Positions 29,482 through 40,824 of a stretch of DNA of 51,581 nucleotides are shown in pieces; within the stretch, counting starts at the first letter, position 1; every line of letters begins with the position of its first letter. This DNA is from Pseudomonadota bacterium (GTDB lineage: Bacteria > Pseudomonadota > Alphaproteobacteria > Acetobacterales > Acetobacteraceae). The translations under genes were made by a program, and so were the position numbers. The stretch is from NCBI GenBank assembly GCA_021780935.1, contig JAJXXT010000068.1, positions 1 through 51,581 of the forward strand. The letters are read 5' to 3'. The notes beneath the pieces are model-generated. The model was not told the DNA's origin, searched no databases, and was given only the letters and a program-made list of their open reading frames with translations.

Positions 29482-31074
29482 ATGCGTCGTCGTTCCTTCC
29501 TTGCCGGCACCGCTGCCGGCCTTGCCGCGCCGAGCCTGGCCACGCCGGCTTTGGCCCAGGGCGCTTCAAAGAAAGTGCTGAAATTCGTCCCCGACGTGGA
29601 CCTCGTCTCGGTCGATCCGGTCTGGACCACCAGCTACCAGACCCGCGATTTCGGCTACATGGTCTACGACACGCTTTACGGGCAGGACGCGAACTTTCAG
29701 CCGACGCCGCAGATGGCCGCCGGCCATGTCCTCGAGGATGGCGGCAAGACCTGGAAGATCACGCTGCGCGACGGCCTGAAGTTTCATGATGGCTCGAAGG
29801 TGCTGGCGCGCGATGCCGTCGCCTCCATCAAGCGCTGGGCGGCGCGCGACGGGTTCGGCCAGTCGATCGCCGCCATCACCAACGAGATGTCGGCCCCCGA
29901 CGACAAGACCATCGTCATCAAGCTCAAGACGCCGTTCCCGCTGCTGTCCATGGCGCTGTGCAAGATCTCGCCCAACATGTGCCCGATCATGCCGGAGCGC
30001 CTGGCGCAGACCGATCCCTACAAGCAGGTGACCGAGGTGGTCGGCAGCGGCCCCTATCGCTGGGTGGGGAACGAGCGTGTGGCCGGCGTCCGCGCGGTGT
30101 GGGAGCGCAACCCCGACTACGTGCCGCGCCCCTCGGGCACGCCGCAATGGACCTCGGGCCCGAAGGTCGCGAAATTCGAGCGTATCGAGTGGCACATCAT
30201 CCAGGACCCATCGACGGCGATGGCCGCGCTGCAGACCGGCGAGGTGGACTGGTGGTACACGCCGAGCGCCGATCTGCTGCCGGTGCTGCAGAAGAGCAAG
30301 GGCGTCGCCACGCCCATCGTCGTGCCGACCGGCACCATCGCCACGATGCGTTTCAACCAGCTCCTGCCGCCGTTCGACAACGCCGCTATCCGCCGCGCCA
30401 TCGTTCATGCCGTTTCGCAGTCGGAATACATGATCGCGATGAACGGGACGGATCACCGGCTGTGGCGCGACGGTGTCGGGTATTTCTGCCCGAAGACGCC
30501 GATGGCCAACAATGCCGGCATGGCGAACCTCACCAGCAAGCGTGACCTCGGCGCGGTGAAGAAGGAGCTCGAAAAAGCCGGCTACAAGGGCGAGAAGGTC
30601 GTCTTTCTGGCGCCGATGAACATCTCCTACACCAAGGCGCTGGCCGAGGTGACCGGCGATCTTCTGCCCAAGATCGGCATCAACCTCGACTTCCAGGCGA
30701 TGGACTGGGGCACGGTGCTGATCCGGCGCGCTAAGATGGACCCCATCGACAAGGGCGGCTGGAGCATCTTCCAGACCTCCTGGGCCGGGCTCGATCAGCT
30801 CAACCCGGCGGTCAACGTCTTCCTCCGGGGCAACGGCAAGCAGGCGATCACGGGCTGGCCGACCGCGCCGAAGATCGAGGCGCTGCGCAACGAGTGGATC
30901 GCGGCGACGACGCTGGCGAGCCAGCAGGAGATCGCGCGCAAGATCCAGCTCCAGGCGTTTGTCGACGTGCCCTATATTCCGCTCGGCCAGAGCCTCACGC
31001 CGACCGCCTGCCGCGCCGACCTCAAGGGCATGTTGCAGGGCCTGCCGATTTTCTGGAACGTCGAACGCGCCTGA
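29482..31074 (+). CDS. ABC transporter substrate-binding protein, peptide/nickel family 5
   Basis: A 530-residue periplasmic binding protein of the DppA/OppA class. It has a twin-arginine-type signal [20 protein letters not shown] cleaved near PALAQ, and family segments [40 protein letters not shown] and [14 protein letters not shown]. No permease or ATPase of the same (Dpp) type lies beside it; the following genes encode a sugar-type importer. ATG 29482 is chosen. A GC-rich hairpin (CCGGC/GCCGG near 31090) separates it from the next gene by 63 bases, so co-transcription is possible. Confidence 0.92.
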   Translation: MRRRSFLAGTAAGLAAPSLATPALAQGASKKVLKFVPDVDLVSVDPVWTTSYQTRDFGYMVYDTLYGQDANFQPTPQMAAGHVLEDGGKTWKITLRDGLKFHDGSKVLARDAVASIKRWAARDGFGQSIAAITNEMSAPDDKTIVIKLKTPFPLLSMALCKISPNMCPIMPERLAQTDPYKQVTEVVGSGPYRWVGNERVAGVRAVWERNPDYVPRPSGTPQWTSGPKVAKFERIEWHIIQDPSTAMAALQTGEVDWWYTPSADLLPVLQKSKGVATPIVVPTGTIATMRFNQLLPPFDNAAIRRAIVHAVSQSEYMIAMNGTDHRLWRDGVGYFCPKTPMANNAGMANLTSKRDLGAVKKELEKAGYKGEKVVFLAPMNISYTKALAEVTGDLLPKIGINLDFQAMDWGTVLIRRAKMDPIDKGGWSIFQTSWAGLDQLNPAVNVFLRGNGKQAITGWPTAPKIEALRNEWIAATTLASQQEIARKIQLQAFVDVPYIPLGQSLTPTACRADLKGMLQGLPIFWNVERA

Positions 31075-31137
31075 CGACCGCATTGACACCGGCCCCGCCG
31101 GCGGCATGATCCCGCTCCTCGACACGGGAGAGGAACG

Positions 31138-32382
31138 ATGAGAAGGCTGCTGGCGGGATTGGCGGTGCTGTTCGCCACGATCGGGCTGGGCGCCGGCGTG
31201 GCGCGTGCCGAGAACATCACCTTCTGGACCTGGCGACAGGAGGACAAAGCTGCCTATACGAAGCTGTTTGCCGAGTTCACCCAGTCCCACCCCGGCATTC
31301 ATGTCCTGTTCCGTGCCTTTCCGCCGGCCGACTATCAGACCATCGTTTCGACCGCGCTCGCCGGCGGCAAGGGCCCGGACGTGCTGCACACCCGCGCCTA
31401 TGGCGGGCTGGAGCAGCTTGCAACGCCAGGCTATCTCCTGGAGCTGACGCCGCAGAACGACCCGGAGCTGGCCAATCTGCCGGCGAGTGCGAAGTCGGCG
31501 CTGGCGGTTCGTGCCACCGGCAAGATTTATTCCTTCGCGTTTTCCTCGCAGACGCTCGGGATTCTGGTGAACACAAGGCTGCTGGCGGCGGCAAAGGTGG
31601 CGGAGCCGAAAACCTGGGCCGAGCTCCTCGCCGCCTGCAAGGCGATCAAGGCCAGCGGCAAGATCTGCATCGCCAACGGCACCGCGACGGGCTGGATGGA
31701 CGAGGTTTTCGCCGGAGACCTCACCGGGCCGATGCTCGGCAAGCCGTTCTTCAAGGACGTCGTCGCCGGCAAGACCACCTTCAAGGACCCGGCCTACACC
31801 GCGGCCCTAGGCAGGCTGCTGGAGCTCAAGCCCTATATGCCGCCGGGCTTCACCGGCATCGACTATCCCACCGCGCAGCAGCTTTTCCTTTCCGGCCGGG
31901 CCGCGATGTTCGTCGGCGGAAGCTGGGAAATCGCCAATTTCCACAAGCAGAACCCGAAGCTGGCGATGGACTTCATGGCACCGCCCGCGCCGAACGCGCA
32001 CAGCCCGCGTCTGGTCTCCACCTTCTATGATGGCGGCTACGCGGTGGTGGCGCACACAAGGCACCCGAAGGCGGCGCTGGCGCTCGTGCGCTTCATGGGC
32101 ACGAAGCGCTTCGGCGACCAGCTTGGCGCCATGCTGGGCGACGTCTCGCCGATCAAGGGCGTGAAGCTTGCGGACCCGATGCTGGCGAAGGTCGCCGCGA
32201 TGGGCCAGGACTCCGTGCCCTACATCATGGCGGTATCGTTCCGTTACGAAAATCCAACGGGCTCGGTGCTGCTGCAGAACGGCCTTGAGAAGATGTTCGC
32301 CGGCTCGATGACGCCGCAGCAGGTCGGCGCCGCCGTCACCGATGGCATCGCCAAATACTACAAGCCGTTCCAGGGGAAGTGA
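31138..32382 (+). CDS. Sugar-type ABC transporter substrate-binding protein (family 1)
   Basis: A 414-residue periplasmic binding protein with a Sec signal (RRLLAGLAVLFATIGLGAGV, cleaved after ARA). NITFWTWRQEDKAAYTKLFA, GKGPDVLHTRAYGGLEQLA and FLSGRAAMFVGGSWEIANF are typical of carbohydrate-binding proteins. ATG 31138 follows GGAGAGGAACG. Its stop overlaps the permease start by four bases (GTGA), so it belongs to the same transporter. The sugar or glycerol-phosphate-like ligand cannot be read from sequence. Confidence 0.93.
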   Translation: MRRLLAGLAVLFATIGLGAGVARAENITFWTWRQEDKAAYTKLFAEFTQSHPGIHVLFRAFPPADYQTIVSTALAGGKGPDVLHTRAYGGLEQLATPGYLLELTPQNDPELANLPASAKSALAVRATGKIYSFAFSSQTLGILVNTRLLAAAKVAEPKTWAELLAACKAIKASGKICIANGTATGWMDEVFAGDLTGPMLGKPFFKDVVAGKTTFKDPAYTAALGRLLELKPYMPPGFTGIDYPTAQQLFLSGRAAMFVGGSWEIANFHKQNPKLAMDFMAPPAPNAHSPRLVSTFYDGGYAVVAHTRHPKAALALVRFMGTKRFGDQLGAMLGDVSPIKGVKLADPMLAKVAAMGQDSVPYIMAVSFRYENPTGSVLLQNGLEKMFAGSMTPQQVGAAVTDGIAKYYKPFQGK

Positions 32383-33305
32383 GGGCGGCGAGGCCGCGGC
32401 GCCACGCATGGCGGCGGCTTGCGTGGATCGTCCTCCTGCTCGCGCCCGGGGCGACGGTGATGACGCTGTTCGTCGTGGTGCCCGTGCTCGGCGCCTTCGC
32501 GGATGCGTTTCGCAGCTTCCAGGGCGCGCGCGCCACGGGCTGGGTCGGGCTCGCCAATCTGCGCGACGTGCTGTTCGTCGCCCCCTACGCCGCCGCCACC
32601 TGGCATGCGCTGTGGCACAATCTCGTCGTCTTTGTCAGCCTGATGGTGGTGCAGAACGGTCTCGCCTATCTCATCGCCTTCGCGCTGCTGAAGGCGATGC
32701 CTGGCCATCGCCTGCACCAGGTGATCGTGTTTCTCCCCGTGGTGCTCTCGGCAATTGTCGTGGGCATTCTCTGGAAGCTCTTGCTCAACCCGATCTTCGG
32801 CGCGGTCAACGAGACGCTGGCGCTGTTTGGCATCCAGGGCCTGCCCTGGCTGGGCGACACGCGCACAGCACTCGGTGCCATCATCGCCACCAATGCCTGG
32901 CACTGGATGGGCTTTCCGGCGCTGATCTTCCTCGCGGGCATGCAGCGCATCCCGCGCGAGACGCTGGAGGCCGCGCGCATCGACGGTGCGACGGATCGGG
33001 TGCTGATGACGCGCATCATCTGGCCGCTCGTCGCCCCGGCCACCACCATCGTCGTCATCCTCACCTTCATCGGCAGCTTCAACTGGTTCGAGCTGCCCTA
33101 TGTGATGACCGGGCTGCAGGGCTCGCCAGGCGGGGCGACCGATGTGCTCGGCCTGCTGTTCTACCGCACCGCGTTTGGCGCCGTGAGTTCGGGCCTGCCG
33201 GATTTCGGGCATGGCAGCGCGCTCGCGGTGCTGATGTTCGTCGTTGTCGCCGCCGTCTCCGTCGTGGCGCTGCGCGTTCTGCGCGCGCGCGAGATCGAGC
33301 TGTGA
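32379..33305 (+). CDS. Sugar ABC transporter permease (MalF/UgpA-like)
   Basis: A 308-residue inner-membrane permease with about six helices (LAWIVLLLAPGATVMTLFVV first). The EAA loop for ATPase docking is present (IPRETLEAARIDGATDRVLM). It begins at GTG 32379, overlapping the binding-protein stop, and its own stop overlaps the next permease start. Pairs with the downstream permease to form the import channel. Confidence 0.94.
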   Translation: MRAARPRRHAWRRLAWIVLLLAPGATVMTLFVVVPVLGAFADAFRSFQGARATGWVGLANLRDVLFVAPYAAATWHALWHNLVVFVSLMVVQNGLAYLIAFALLKAMPGHRLHQVIVFLPVVLSAIVVGILWKLLLNPIFGAVNETLALFGIQGLPWLGDTRTALGAIIATNAWHWMGFPALIFLAGMQRIPRETLEAARIDGATDRVLMTRIIWPLVAPATTIVVILTFIGSFNWFELPYVMTGLQGSPGGATDVLGLLFYRTAFGAVSSGLPDFGHGSALAVLMFVVVAAVSVVALRVLRAREIEL

Positions 33306-34120
33306 ACGAGCGCCACCGCCTCGCCTGGCAGTTGCTGCTCGGCGCCAACGCCGTCGTGATGATCTTCCCGCTGCTGGTCATGCTGCTCTCGGCGACACGC
33401 AGCAACGCGGAAATCTTCGCCTCGCCCCTGGGGCTGCCGACCGGTGCCGTGTTCGCCAACGTGGCGAAGGTCTGGCAGGAGACGAGGTTTCCCCTCTACC
33501 TCGCCAACTCCCTGATCATCACGGCGGGCTCGATCGCGGCGATTCTCGTCTTCGGCATCATGGCGGCCTATGCGCTCGCGCGCTATGCGTTCCGCGGCGC
33601 GGGGCTGATGTATCTCTTTTTCGTGGCCGGGCTGATGCTGCCGCTCAAGCTGGCGATCATTCCGCTTTTTATCCAGCTCGACGCGCTGCACCTGCTCGAT
33701 ACGCGGATCGGCCTTATCCTGATCTATGTCGCGATGGGGCTGCCCTCAGCCGTGTTCATCCTCACCGGGTTTCTGCGCACCTTGCCGGGTGAGCTGGAGG
33801 AATCGGCGCGGCTCGATGGTGCATCGGAGCTGACGGTGATGCTGCGCATCATGCTGCCGCTGGCCCGCCCGGCGCTGGTCATCGCCGGCATCCAGAACGC
33901 GGTGCCGATCTGGAACGATTTCTTCTTTCCGCTGGTGATCCTGACCAGCGATCGGCTGAAGACGCTGCCGCAGGGCCTCACGATCTTCATGGGCGAGTTC
34001 AACACCGATTGGGGTGTGTTGTTCGCCGGCCTGACCCTCGCGGCCCTGCCGATCACGCTGGTCTATATCCTGCTGTCGCGCCAGTTCATCGCGGGCCTGA
34101 CCCAGGGGGCGATCAAATAA
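33302..34120 (+). CDS. Carbohydrate ABC transporter permease (MalG/UgpE-like)
   Basis: A 272-residue permease of six helices with EAA loop LPGELEESARLDGASELTVM and a typical C-terminus (PITLVYILLSRQFIAGLTQG then AIK). GTG 33302 gives the four-base overlap with the preceding gene; an upstream in-frame start lies within that gene. A gene for the ABC ATPase is absent on either side; the next gene is an aldolase. The ATPase must be supplied from elsewhere, perhaps a shared MalK/UgpC-type protein. Confidence 0.94.
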   Translation: MNERHRLAWQLLLGANAVVMIFPLLVMLLSATRSNAEIFASPLGLPTGAVFANVAKVWQETRFPLYLANSLIITAGSIAAILVFGIMAAYALARYAFRGAGLMYLFFVAGLMLPLKLAIIPLFIQLDALHLLDTRIGLILIYVAMGLPSAVFILTGFLRTLPGELEESARLDGASELTVMLRIMLPLARPALVIAGIQNAVPIWNDFFFPLVILTSDRLKTLPQGLTIFMGEFNTDWGVLFAGLTLAALPITLVYILLSRQFIAGLTQGAIK

Positions 34121-34132
34121 CGGGAGGGACGG

Positions 34133-36882
<2,750 letters not shown>

Positions 36883-36904
36883 TTACGGCGAGGGGGTTGG
36901 CTTG

Positions 36905-36997
36905 CTCCCGTCCCTCCGCCGGCACAAACCGGATCAGGTTCAAAGGGTTGCCGCGGACAACGGCCTCTCAGCCCCTTCGTCGGGGCACCCCTCGGTC
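36905..36997 (-). promoter_or_regulatory. TPP riboswitch (THI element) upstream of thiC
   Basis: Read on the minus strand the leader shows the conserved thi-box order: GGGGTGCCCC, GGGGCTGAGAGG, then ACCCTTTGAACCTGATCCGG and GTGCCGGCGGAGGGA. These are the TPP-binding P2-P5 elements. About 46 bases separate it from the thiC start, whose Shine-Dalgarno sequence sits in the palindrome GGAGATCTCC, suggesting translational control by TPP. Confidence 0.95.
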
Positions 36998-37044
36998 GCG
37001 AGAGATTGGGACCGGTGGCGCCCCGCTGTCAAATCCCCAAATAC

Positions 37045-37078
37045 TTGCCAAAAGCAACTAATCGTGTGACAAAAGCAA
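37045..37078. promoter_or_regulatory. Candidate operator of the MarR-GNAT regulator
   Basis: Two direct copies of CAAAAGCAA begin at 37049 and 37070, exactly 21 bases apart, so they face the same side of DNA. The first is also an inverted repeat TTGC-N5-GCAA (37045-37057). They lie in the 220-base gap just before the MarR-GNAT start, so autoregulation is the natural guess. Inferred from sequence only. Confidence 0.4.
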
Positions 37079-37080
37079 TC

Positions 37081-38025
37081 ATGCTTGATGAAACCCCATC
37101 CGAAACCTCGCTGGACGAAGCCATCGCCGCGATACGCGGCTTCAGCCGGTTCTACACGCGCCGCATCGGCGTGCTGCAGGAGGGGCTGCTCGGCGGCACG
37201 CTGTCGCTGCCAGAGGGTCGCATCGTCTGGGAATTGGCGCAGACCGAGGGTTACTCCGCCGCCCGCCTGGCCGGCGCGCTGTCGCTCGACCCCGGCTATC
37301 TCAGCCGCCTGCTGCGCGCGCTGGAGGAGCGCAAGCTCATCATCCGCAGCGCCTCGCCGCGCGACGCGCGAGAGACGCTGATCGCGCTTACCGAGGCCGG
37401 ACGTGGCGCCTATGCCGCGATCAACACCAGCTCGCAGCAGGAGGTGGGCGCCATGCTCGCGACCCTGTCGCCGGCGGAGCGCGCGCGCCTGGTTGGCGCC
37501 CTTGGCCTCGTCGAGCACCTGCTTGGCGATGCGCCGCCGCCGCGCGTGCCCTATATCCTGCGCCCGCCTCGCATCGGCGATCTCGGCTTCGTCGTGCATC
37601 GCCAGGCGGCCCTCTACGCGCGGGAATATGCCTGGAACGGCGAGTTCGAGGCGCTGCTCGCCGAAATCGTCGCCGCCTTCATCCGCGAGTTCGATCCGAT
37701 ACGGGAACGTTGCTGGATCGCCGAGCGCGAGGGTGAGGTCGCGGGCTCCGTCTTCATCGTCCGCGTCTCGGATGAGCTCGCAAAGCTGCGCATGCTCTAT
37801 GTCGAGCCCTCGGCGCGGGGGCTGGGGATCGGCGCGCGGCTGGTGGAGGAATGCCTCGCCTTTGCGCGCGCCGCCGGCTACCGGCGCATGACGCTGTGGA
37901 CCAACGACATCCTCACCGCGGCGCGGCGGATCTATCAGCGCGCCGGGTTCCGGCTGGTGGCGTCGGAGCCGCATCGCAGCTTCGGCCACGATCTCGTCGG
38001 CGAGAACTGGGAGCGCGATCTGTAG
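37081..38025 (+). CDS. Bifunctional MarR-type HTH / GNAT N-acetyltransferase
   Basis: A 314-residue fusion. Residues about 1-150 form a MarR winged helix (RIVWELAQTEGYSAARLAGA, YLSRLLRALEERKLIIRSAS); residues about 160-314 are a GNAT domain with acetyl-CoA loop VEPSARGLGIGARLVEECL and the end YQRAGFRLVASEPHRSFG. Such fusions are common in bacteria; the acetylated molecule and target genes are usually unknown. ATG 37081 is chosen; an upstream open frame across thiC is antisense noise. It diverges from the thiC riboswitch and converges with the HIT gene. Confidence 0.92.
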   Translation: MLDETPSETSLDEAIAAIRGFSRFYTRRIGVLQEGLLGGTLSLPEGRIVWELAQTEGYSAARLAGALSLDPGYLSRLLRALEERKLIIRSASPRDARETLIALTEAGRGAYAAINTSSQQEVGAMLATLSPAERARLVGALGLVEHLLGDAPPPRVPYILRPPRIGDLGFVVHRQAALYAREYAWNGEFEALLAEIVAAFIREFDPIRERCWIAEREGEVAGSVFIVRVSDELAKLRMLYVEPSARGLGIGARLVEECLAFARAAGYRRMTLWTNDILTAARRIYQRAGFRLVASEPHRSFGHDLVGENWERDL

Positions 38026-38071
38026 GCGGCTGCCGGTTCGCGCCGTCCCCTCACTCGGCCCGGCGGGGCGC

Positions 38072-38455
38072 CTACGGCCCCGCCACCAGCCGCCCGCCAA
38101 GCGGCCGGCCCGCCAGGATATGCACGTGGAAATGCGGCACTTCCTGGCCCGAATGCGGGCCCATGTTGGCCAGCAGCCGGTAGCCATCGGTCTCGACGCC
38201 AAGCTGGCGCGCCACCTCGCCCACGGCGCGGAAAAACGCCGCGACCGTATCGGCCGGCGCCTGCGCCACGAAATCCGGGAAGGCGACATAGTCGCCCTTC
38301 GGGATCACCAGCACATGCACCGGCGCCTGCGGCGCGATGTCGTGGAAGGCGAGTGCCACCTCGTTCTCGAACACGCGCCGGCACGGAATCTCGCCGCGCA
38401 GGATGCGCGCGAAGATGTTCTGGGGATCGTATGGGCCGCGGCCGCTTACCGGCAT
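38072..38455 (-). CDS. HIT (histidine triad) family protein
   Basis: A 127-residue nucleotide hydrolase/transferase of the HinT/PKCI branch. NIFARILRGEIPCRRVFEN, VHVLVIPKGDYVAF and the active-site triad VPHFHVHILAGRPLGG (HxHxH) are clear. It hydrolyses purine nucleoside phosphoramidates in characterised homologues. It follows hisE after 24 bases on the same strand, a common neighbour of hisE in alphaproteobacteria. Length and motifs are normal. Confidence 0.95.
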   Translation of the reverse strand: MPVSGRGPYDPQNIFARILRGEIPCRRVFENEVALAFHDIAPQAPVHVLVIPKGDYVAFPDFVAQAPADTVAAFFRAVGEVARQLGVETDGYRLLANMGPHSGQEVPHFHVHILAGRPLGGRLVAGP

Positions 38456-38479
38456 GGGAACCTCACGTGCACGAGAACC

Positions 38480-39028
38480 TCAGGGAATTTTGGTCGTCCG
38501 CATGCCCAGCAGCAGCGGCGCCGTCCGCCCGGCCTTTTCGGCGATGCCGGACATGCCCTCGCGGCGCTGCAACTCCGCCCAGACCTGCTCCGGGCGCACG
38601 CCGCTCGCCACCCACATCACCAGCATGTGATAGAGCACGTCGGCGCTTTCGGCGATCAGCGCCGGCCGGTTTCCCGCCACCGCCTCGATCAGGCACTCAA
38701 CCGCTTCCTCGCCGAATTTCTGCGCGCATTTCGCTGCCCCGCGCGCCAGCAGCCGCGCCGAGTGGCTCACCGCCGGGTCGGCGTCGCGCCGGCTCAGGAT
38801 CACGCCCCATAGCCGGTCGAGCACATCGGAGGTGGCATCGAGCGGCTGTGGCGGCGGCATCGCCACACCCAGCGCGCGCAGCGTCTTCGCTACCCGCTTG
38901 CGGGGCAGGGGCTTCGCGCCGAGCGACTCCTTCAGCGCCCGCTTTTTTGCCGCGCCGAGCATGGTCTTCAGCGGCTTTGCCAGTTTCTTCGCGGCCGGTG
39001 CGCGCTTCTTCTTCCCGCCCTTCGCCAC
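38480..39028 (-). CDS. hisE: Phosphoribosyl-ATP diphosphatase HisE with a basic N-terminal extension
   Basis: The C-terminal part from about residue 63 is His[34 protein letters not shown] and [17 protein letters not shown] carry the all-alpha MazG-like metal site. HisE removes pyrophosphate from phosphoribosyl-ATP in histidine biosynthesis. The predicted 182-residue protein is far longer than the usual 95-115 because of a Lys/Arg-rich N-terminus (19 basic, one acidic residue in the first 56). GTG 39028 is one base after hisF; ATG 38860 (MPPPQPLDA) would give a normal-size protein. Start choice is uncertain. Confidence 0.9.
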   Translation of the reverse strand: MAKGGKKKRAPAAKKLAKPLKTMLGAAKKRALKESLGAKPLPRKRVAKTLRALGVAMPPPQPLDATSDVLDRLWGVILSRRDADPAVSHSARLLARGAAKCAQKFGEEAVECLIEAVAGNRPALIAESADVLYHMLVMWVASGVRPEQVWAELQRREGMSGIAEKAGRTAPLLLGMRTTKIP

Positions 39029-39029
39029 G

Positions 39030-39833
39030 CTAGGCCGCCTTTGCCCGCGGGGTGATGGGCCGTGGGGGCATGGGCCGGGGCAGGCGTACCGGCAGACCCG
39101 CCGCCGCCAGCGCCGCCTTCACCTCGGCGATCGTGAAGGTCCCGAAATGAAACACGCTCGCCGCCAGCAGGCCCGTCGCCCCGGCGCGCGCGCCCTCGAC
39201 GAAATGCTGCAACGTGCCGACGCCGCCCGAGGCCACCACCGGCACGCGGACCCGCGCGCACACCGCGCGCAGCAGATCGAGGTCGAAACCCTCGCCGGTT
39301 CCGTCGCGGTCCATCGAGGTCAGCAGAATCTCGCCGGCACCCCGCGCCGCCACGTCCTCGCACCAGGCGAGCACGTCGCGCCCGCTATCGCGCCGCCCAC
39401 CATGGGTGAAGACGTGCCATTCGTCGGGCCCGACGCGCTTGGCGTCCACCGCTACCACCACGCACTGGCTGCCGAATTTCTGCGCCGCCCTGCCGACGAG
39501 CGCCGGGTCCGCGACGGCGGCGGAGTTGATGCTGCACTTATCCGCCCCGGCGAGCAGCAGCCGACGCATATCCTCGATCGAGCGAATCCCGCCACCCACG
39601 GTGAGCGGCAGGAACACCCGCGCCGCGGTGCGCCCGACCACATCGAGGATGGTGTCGCGGTTCTCGTGGCTGGCGGTGATGTCGAGGAAGGTGAGCTCGT
39701 CGGCGCCGGCCGCGTCGTAGATCACCGCCTGCTCCACCGGGTCCCCGGCGTCGCGCAGGGAGACGAAGTTCACGCCCTTGACGACGCGACCGTCCCGCAC
39801 ATCCAGACAGGGAATGACCCGGAGCTTCAGCAC
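39030..39833 (-). CDS. hisF: Imidazole glycerol phosphate synthase cyclase subunit HisF
   Basis: A 267-residue beta/alpha barrel that makes IGP and AICAR using ammonia delivered by HisH. Catalytic aspartates lie in [16 protein letters not shown] and [10 protein letters not shown]; the phosphate loops are [13 protein letters not shown] and [16 protein letters not shown] 39833 is supported by GGAGGT eight bases upstream, and the upstream in-frame ATG at 39935 is rejected. The last 20 residues form a Pro/Arg tail not typical of the family. No other his genes lie upstream here, only a 140-base gap holding a palindrome. Confidence 0.96.
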   Translation of the reverse strand: MLKLRVIPCLDVRDGRVVKGVNFVSLRDAGDPVEQAVIYDAAGADELTFLDITASHENRDTILDVVGRTAARVFLPLTVGGGIRSIEDMRRLLLAGADKCSINSAAVADPALVGRAAQKFGSQCVVVAVDAKRVGPDEWHVFTHGGRRDSGRDVLAWCEDVAARGAGEILLTSMDRDGTGEGFDLDLLRAVCARVRVPVVASGGVGTLQHFVEGARAGATGLLAASVFHFGTFTIAEVKAALAAAGLPVRLPRPMPPRPITPRAKAA

Positions 39834-39879
39834 CGTCGCGCACCTCCAAACGCGCTTCATGGCGAGAGCGCACGCGCCG

Positions 39880-39902
39880 ATGCAAGCATCAATGCTGCAT
39901 TG
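39880..39902. promoter_or_regulatory. Palindrome upstream of hisF
   Basis: CAATGC-T-GCATTG is a perfect 13-base palindrome at 39890-39902, nested in a longer imperfect one (ATGCAAGCAT-CA-ATGCTGCAT, 39880-39900). It is about 47 bases upstream of the hisF start in the maiA-hisF gap. It may be an operator or part of a promoter; no known factor is indicated. Confidence 0.35.
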
Positions 39903-39973
39903 CCGCCCCGCGAACGGGATCACCTGTGAATTCATCGGGTATCCAGATGCCGGAAGCCGCTCCGGCGCGGCCG

Positions 39974-40609
39974 CTATTCGGCGTCCGGCTGCGCCCCCGG
40001 TGAAGCTGCCTGGAAGCCTGGCAGCGCCTGGCAGGCTGCCTCCGCCCGCAGCAGCCGGGGGAACGCGTCGAGCGGGCAGCCGTAGCGCCGCGCGTTGAAC
40101 AATTGTGGCACCAGGCAGATATCCGCCATGCTCGGCGCGTCGCCGAAACAGAATGGCCCGTCGCCGGCCATCGTCTCCAGCGCCGGCAGCGCCACGCCGA
40201 TCCAGTGCCGGTACCAGGTGTCGATCGCCACCTGCTCCTGCGCCAGTTCACGCTTGAGGTAGCGCAGCACCCGCAGATTGTTCAGCGGGTGGATGTCGCA
40301 GGCGATGGCGGCGGCGAAGGCCCGCACCCGCGCCCGCGCCGTCATGTCCCGCGGCAGCAGTGCCGGCGCGGGATACGCTTCCTCCAGCCATTCCAGGATC
40401 GCCAGGGACTGTGTCAGCACCGTGCCGTCATCCGCGACAAAGGTCGGCACCAGATGCATCGGGTTGAGCGCCCCATAGTCGGGCCGATGCTGCTCGCCAC
40501 CGTCGCGCAGCAGGTGCACGAAGCCGGGCTCGTAGGCGAGGCCCTTGAGCGCCAGCGCGATCCGCACCCGATACGCCGCGGAGGAGCGGAAATAAGTGTA
40601 CAGCTTCAC
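39974..40609 (-). CDS. maiA: Maleylacetoacetate/maleylpyruvate isomerase (GST zeta class)
   Basis: A 211-residue glutathione S-transferase of the zeta class. [20 protein letters not shown] carries the SSxxYRVRIAL glutathione site, [20 protein letters not shown] the thioredoxin-fold Pro and the QS motif, and the C-terminal helical domain is [19 protein letters not shown]. It performs cis-trans isomerisation of maleylacetoacetate (or maleylpyruvate) using glutathione. The start overlaps the DUF2783 stop by four bases (ATGA), so it is the last gene of a four-gene catabolic operon. Confidence 0.92.
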   Translation of the reverse strand: MKLYTYFRSSAAYRVRIALALKGLAYEPGFVHLLRDGGEQHRPDYGALNPMHLVPTFVADDGTVLTQSLAILEWLEEAYPAPALLPRDMTARARVRAFAAAIACDIHPLNNLRVLRYLKRELAQEQVAIDTWYRHWIGVALPALETMAGDGPFCFGDAPSMADICLVPQLFNARRYGCPLDAFPRLLRAEAACQALPGFQAASPGAQPDAE

Positions 40610-40824
40610 CGCGTTCCCCTGGCTTCATCCCATGCCGCGGCGCGTGCCGCCGCGATCGCCTCGCGCAGTACCGTGACGGAACCGATATGGTTGGCCAGCA
40701 GCAGCACCAGCCGCGCATCGAGCCGGCGGGACTGCTCGGGCGTGAGGTCGCGATGCGCTTCGACGAGGCTCTCGAAGGCGAGGTCCGGATCGTCGAGCCG
40801 CTTCTCGGTATCGAGCCCCGTCAT
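40606..40824 (-). CDS. DUF2783 family small protein
   Basis: A 72-residue protein matching the DUF2783 pattern: DDPDLAFESLVEAHRDLTPE followed by ARLVLLLANHIGSVTVLREA. Such small proteins accompany FAD hydroxylases in aromatic-degradation loci and their function is unknown. Both ends overlap neighbours by four bases, so it is translationally tied to both the hydroxylase and the isomerase. An accessory or assembly role for the hydroxylase is conjecture. Confidence 0.82.
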   Translation of the reverse strand: MTGLDTEKRLDDPDLAFESLVEAHRDLTPEQSRRLDARLVLLLANHIGSVTVLREAIAAARAAAWDEARGTR

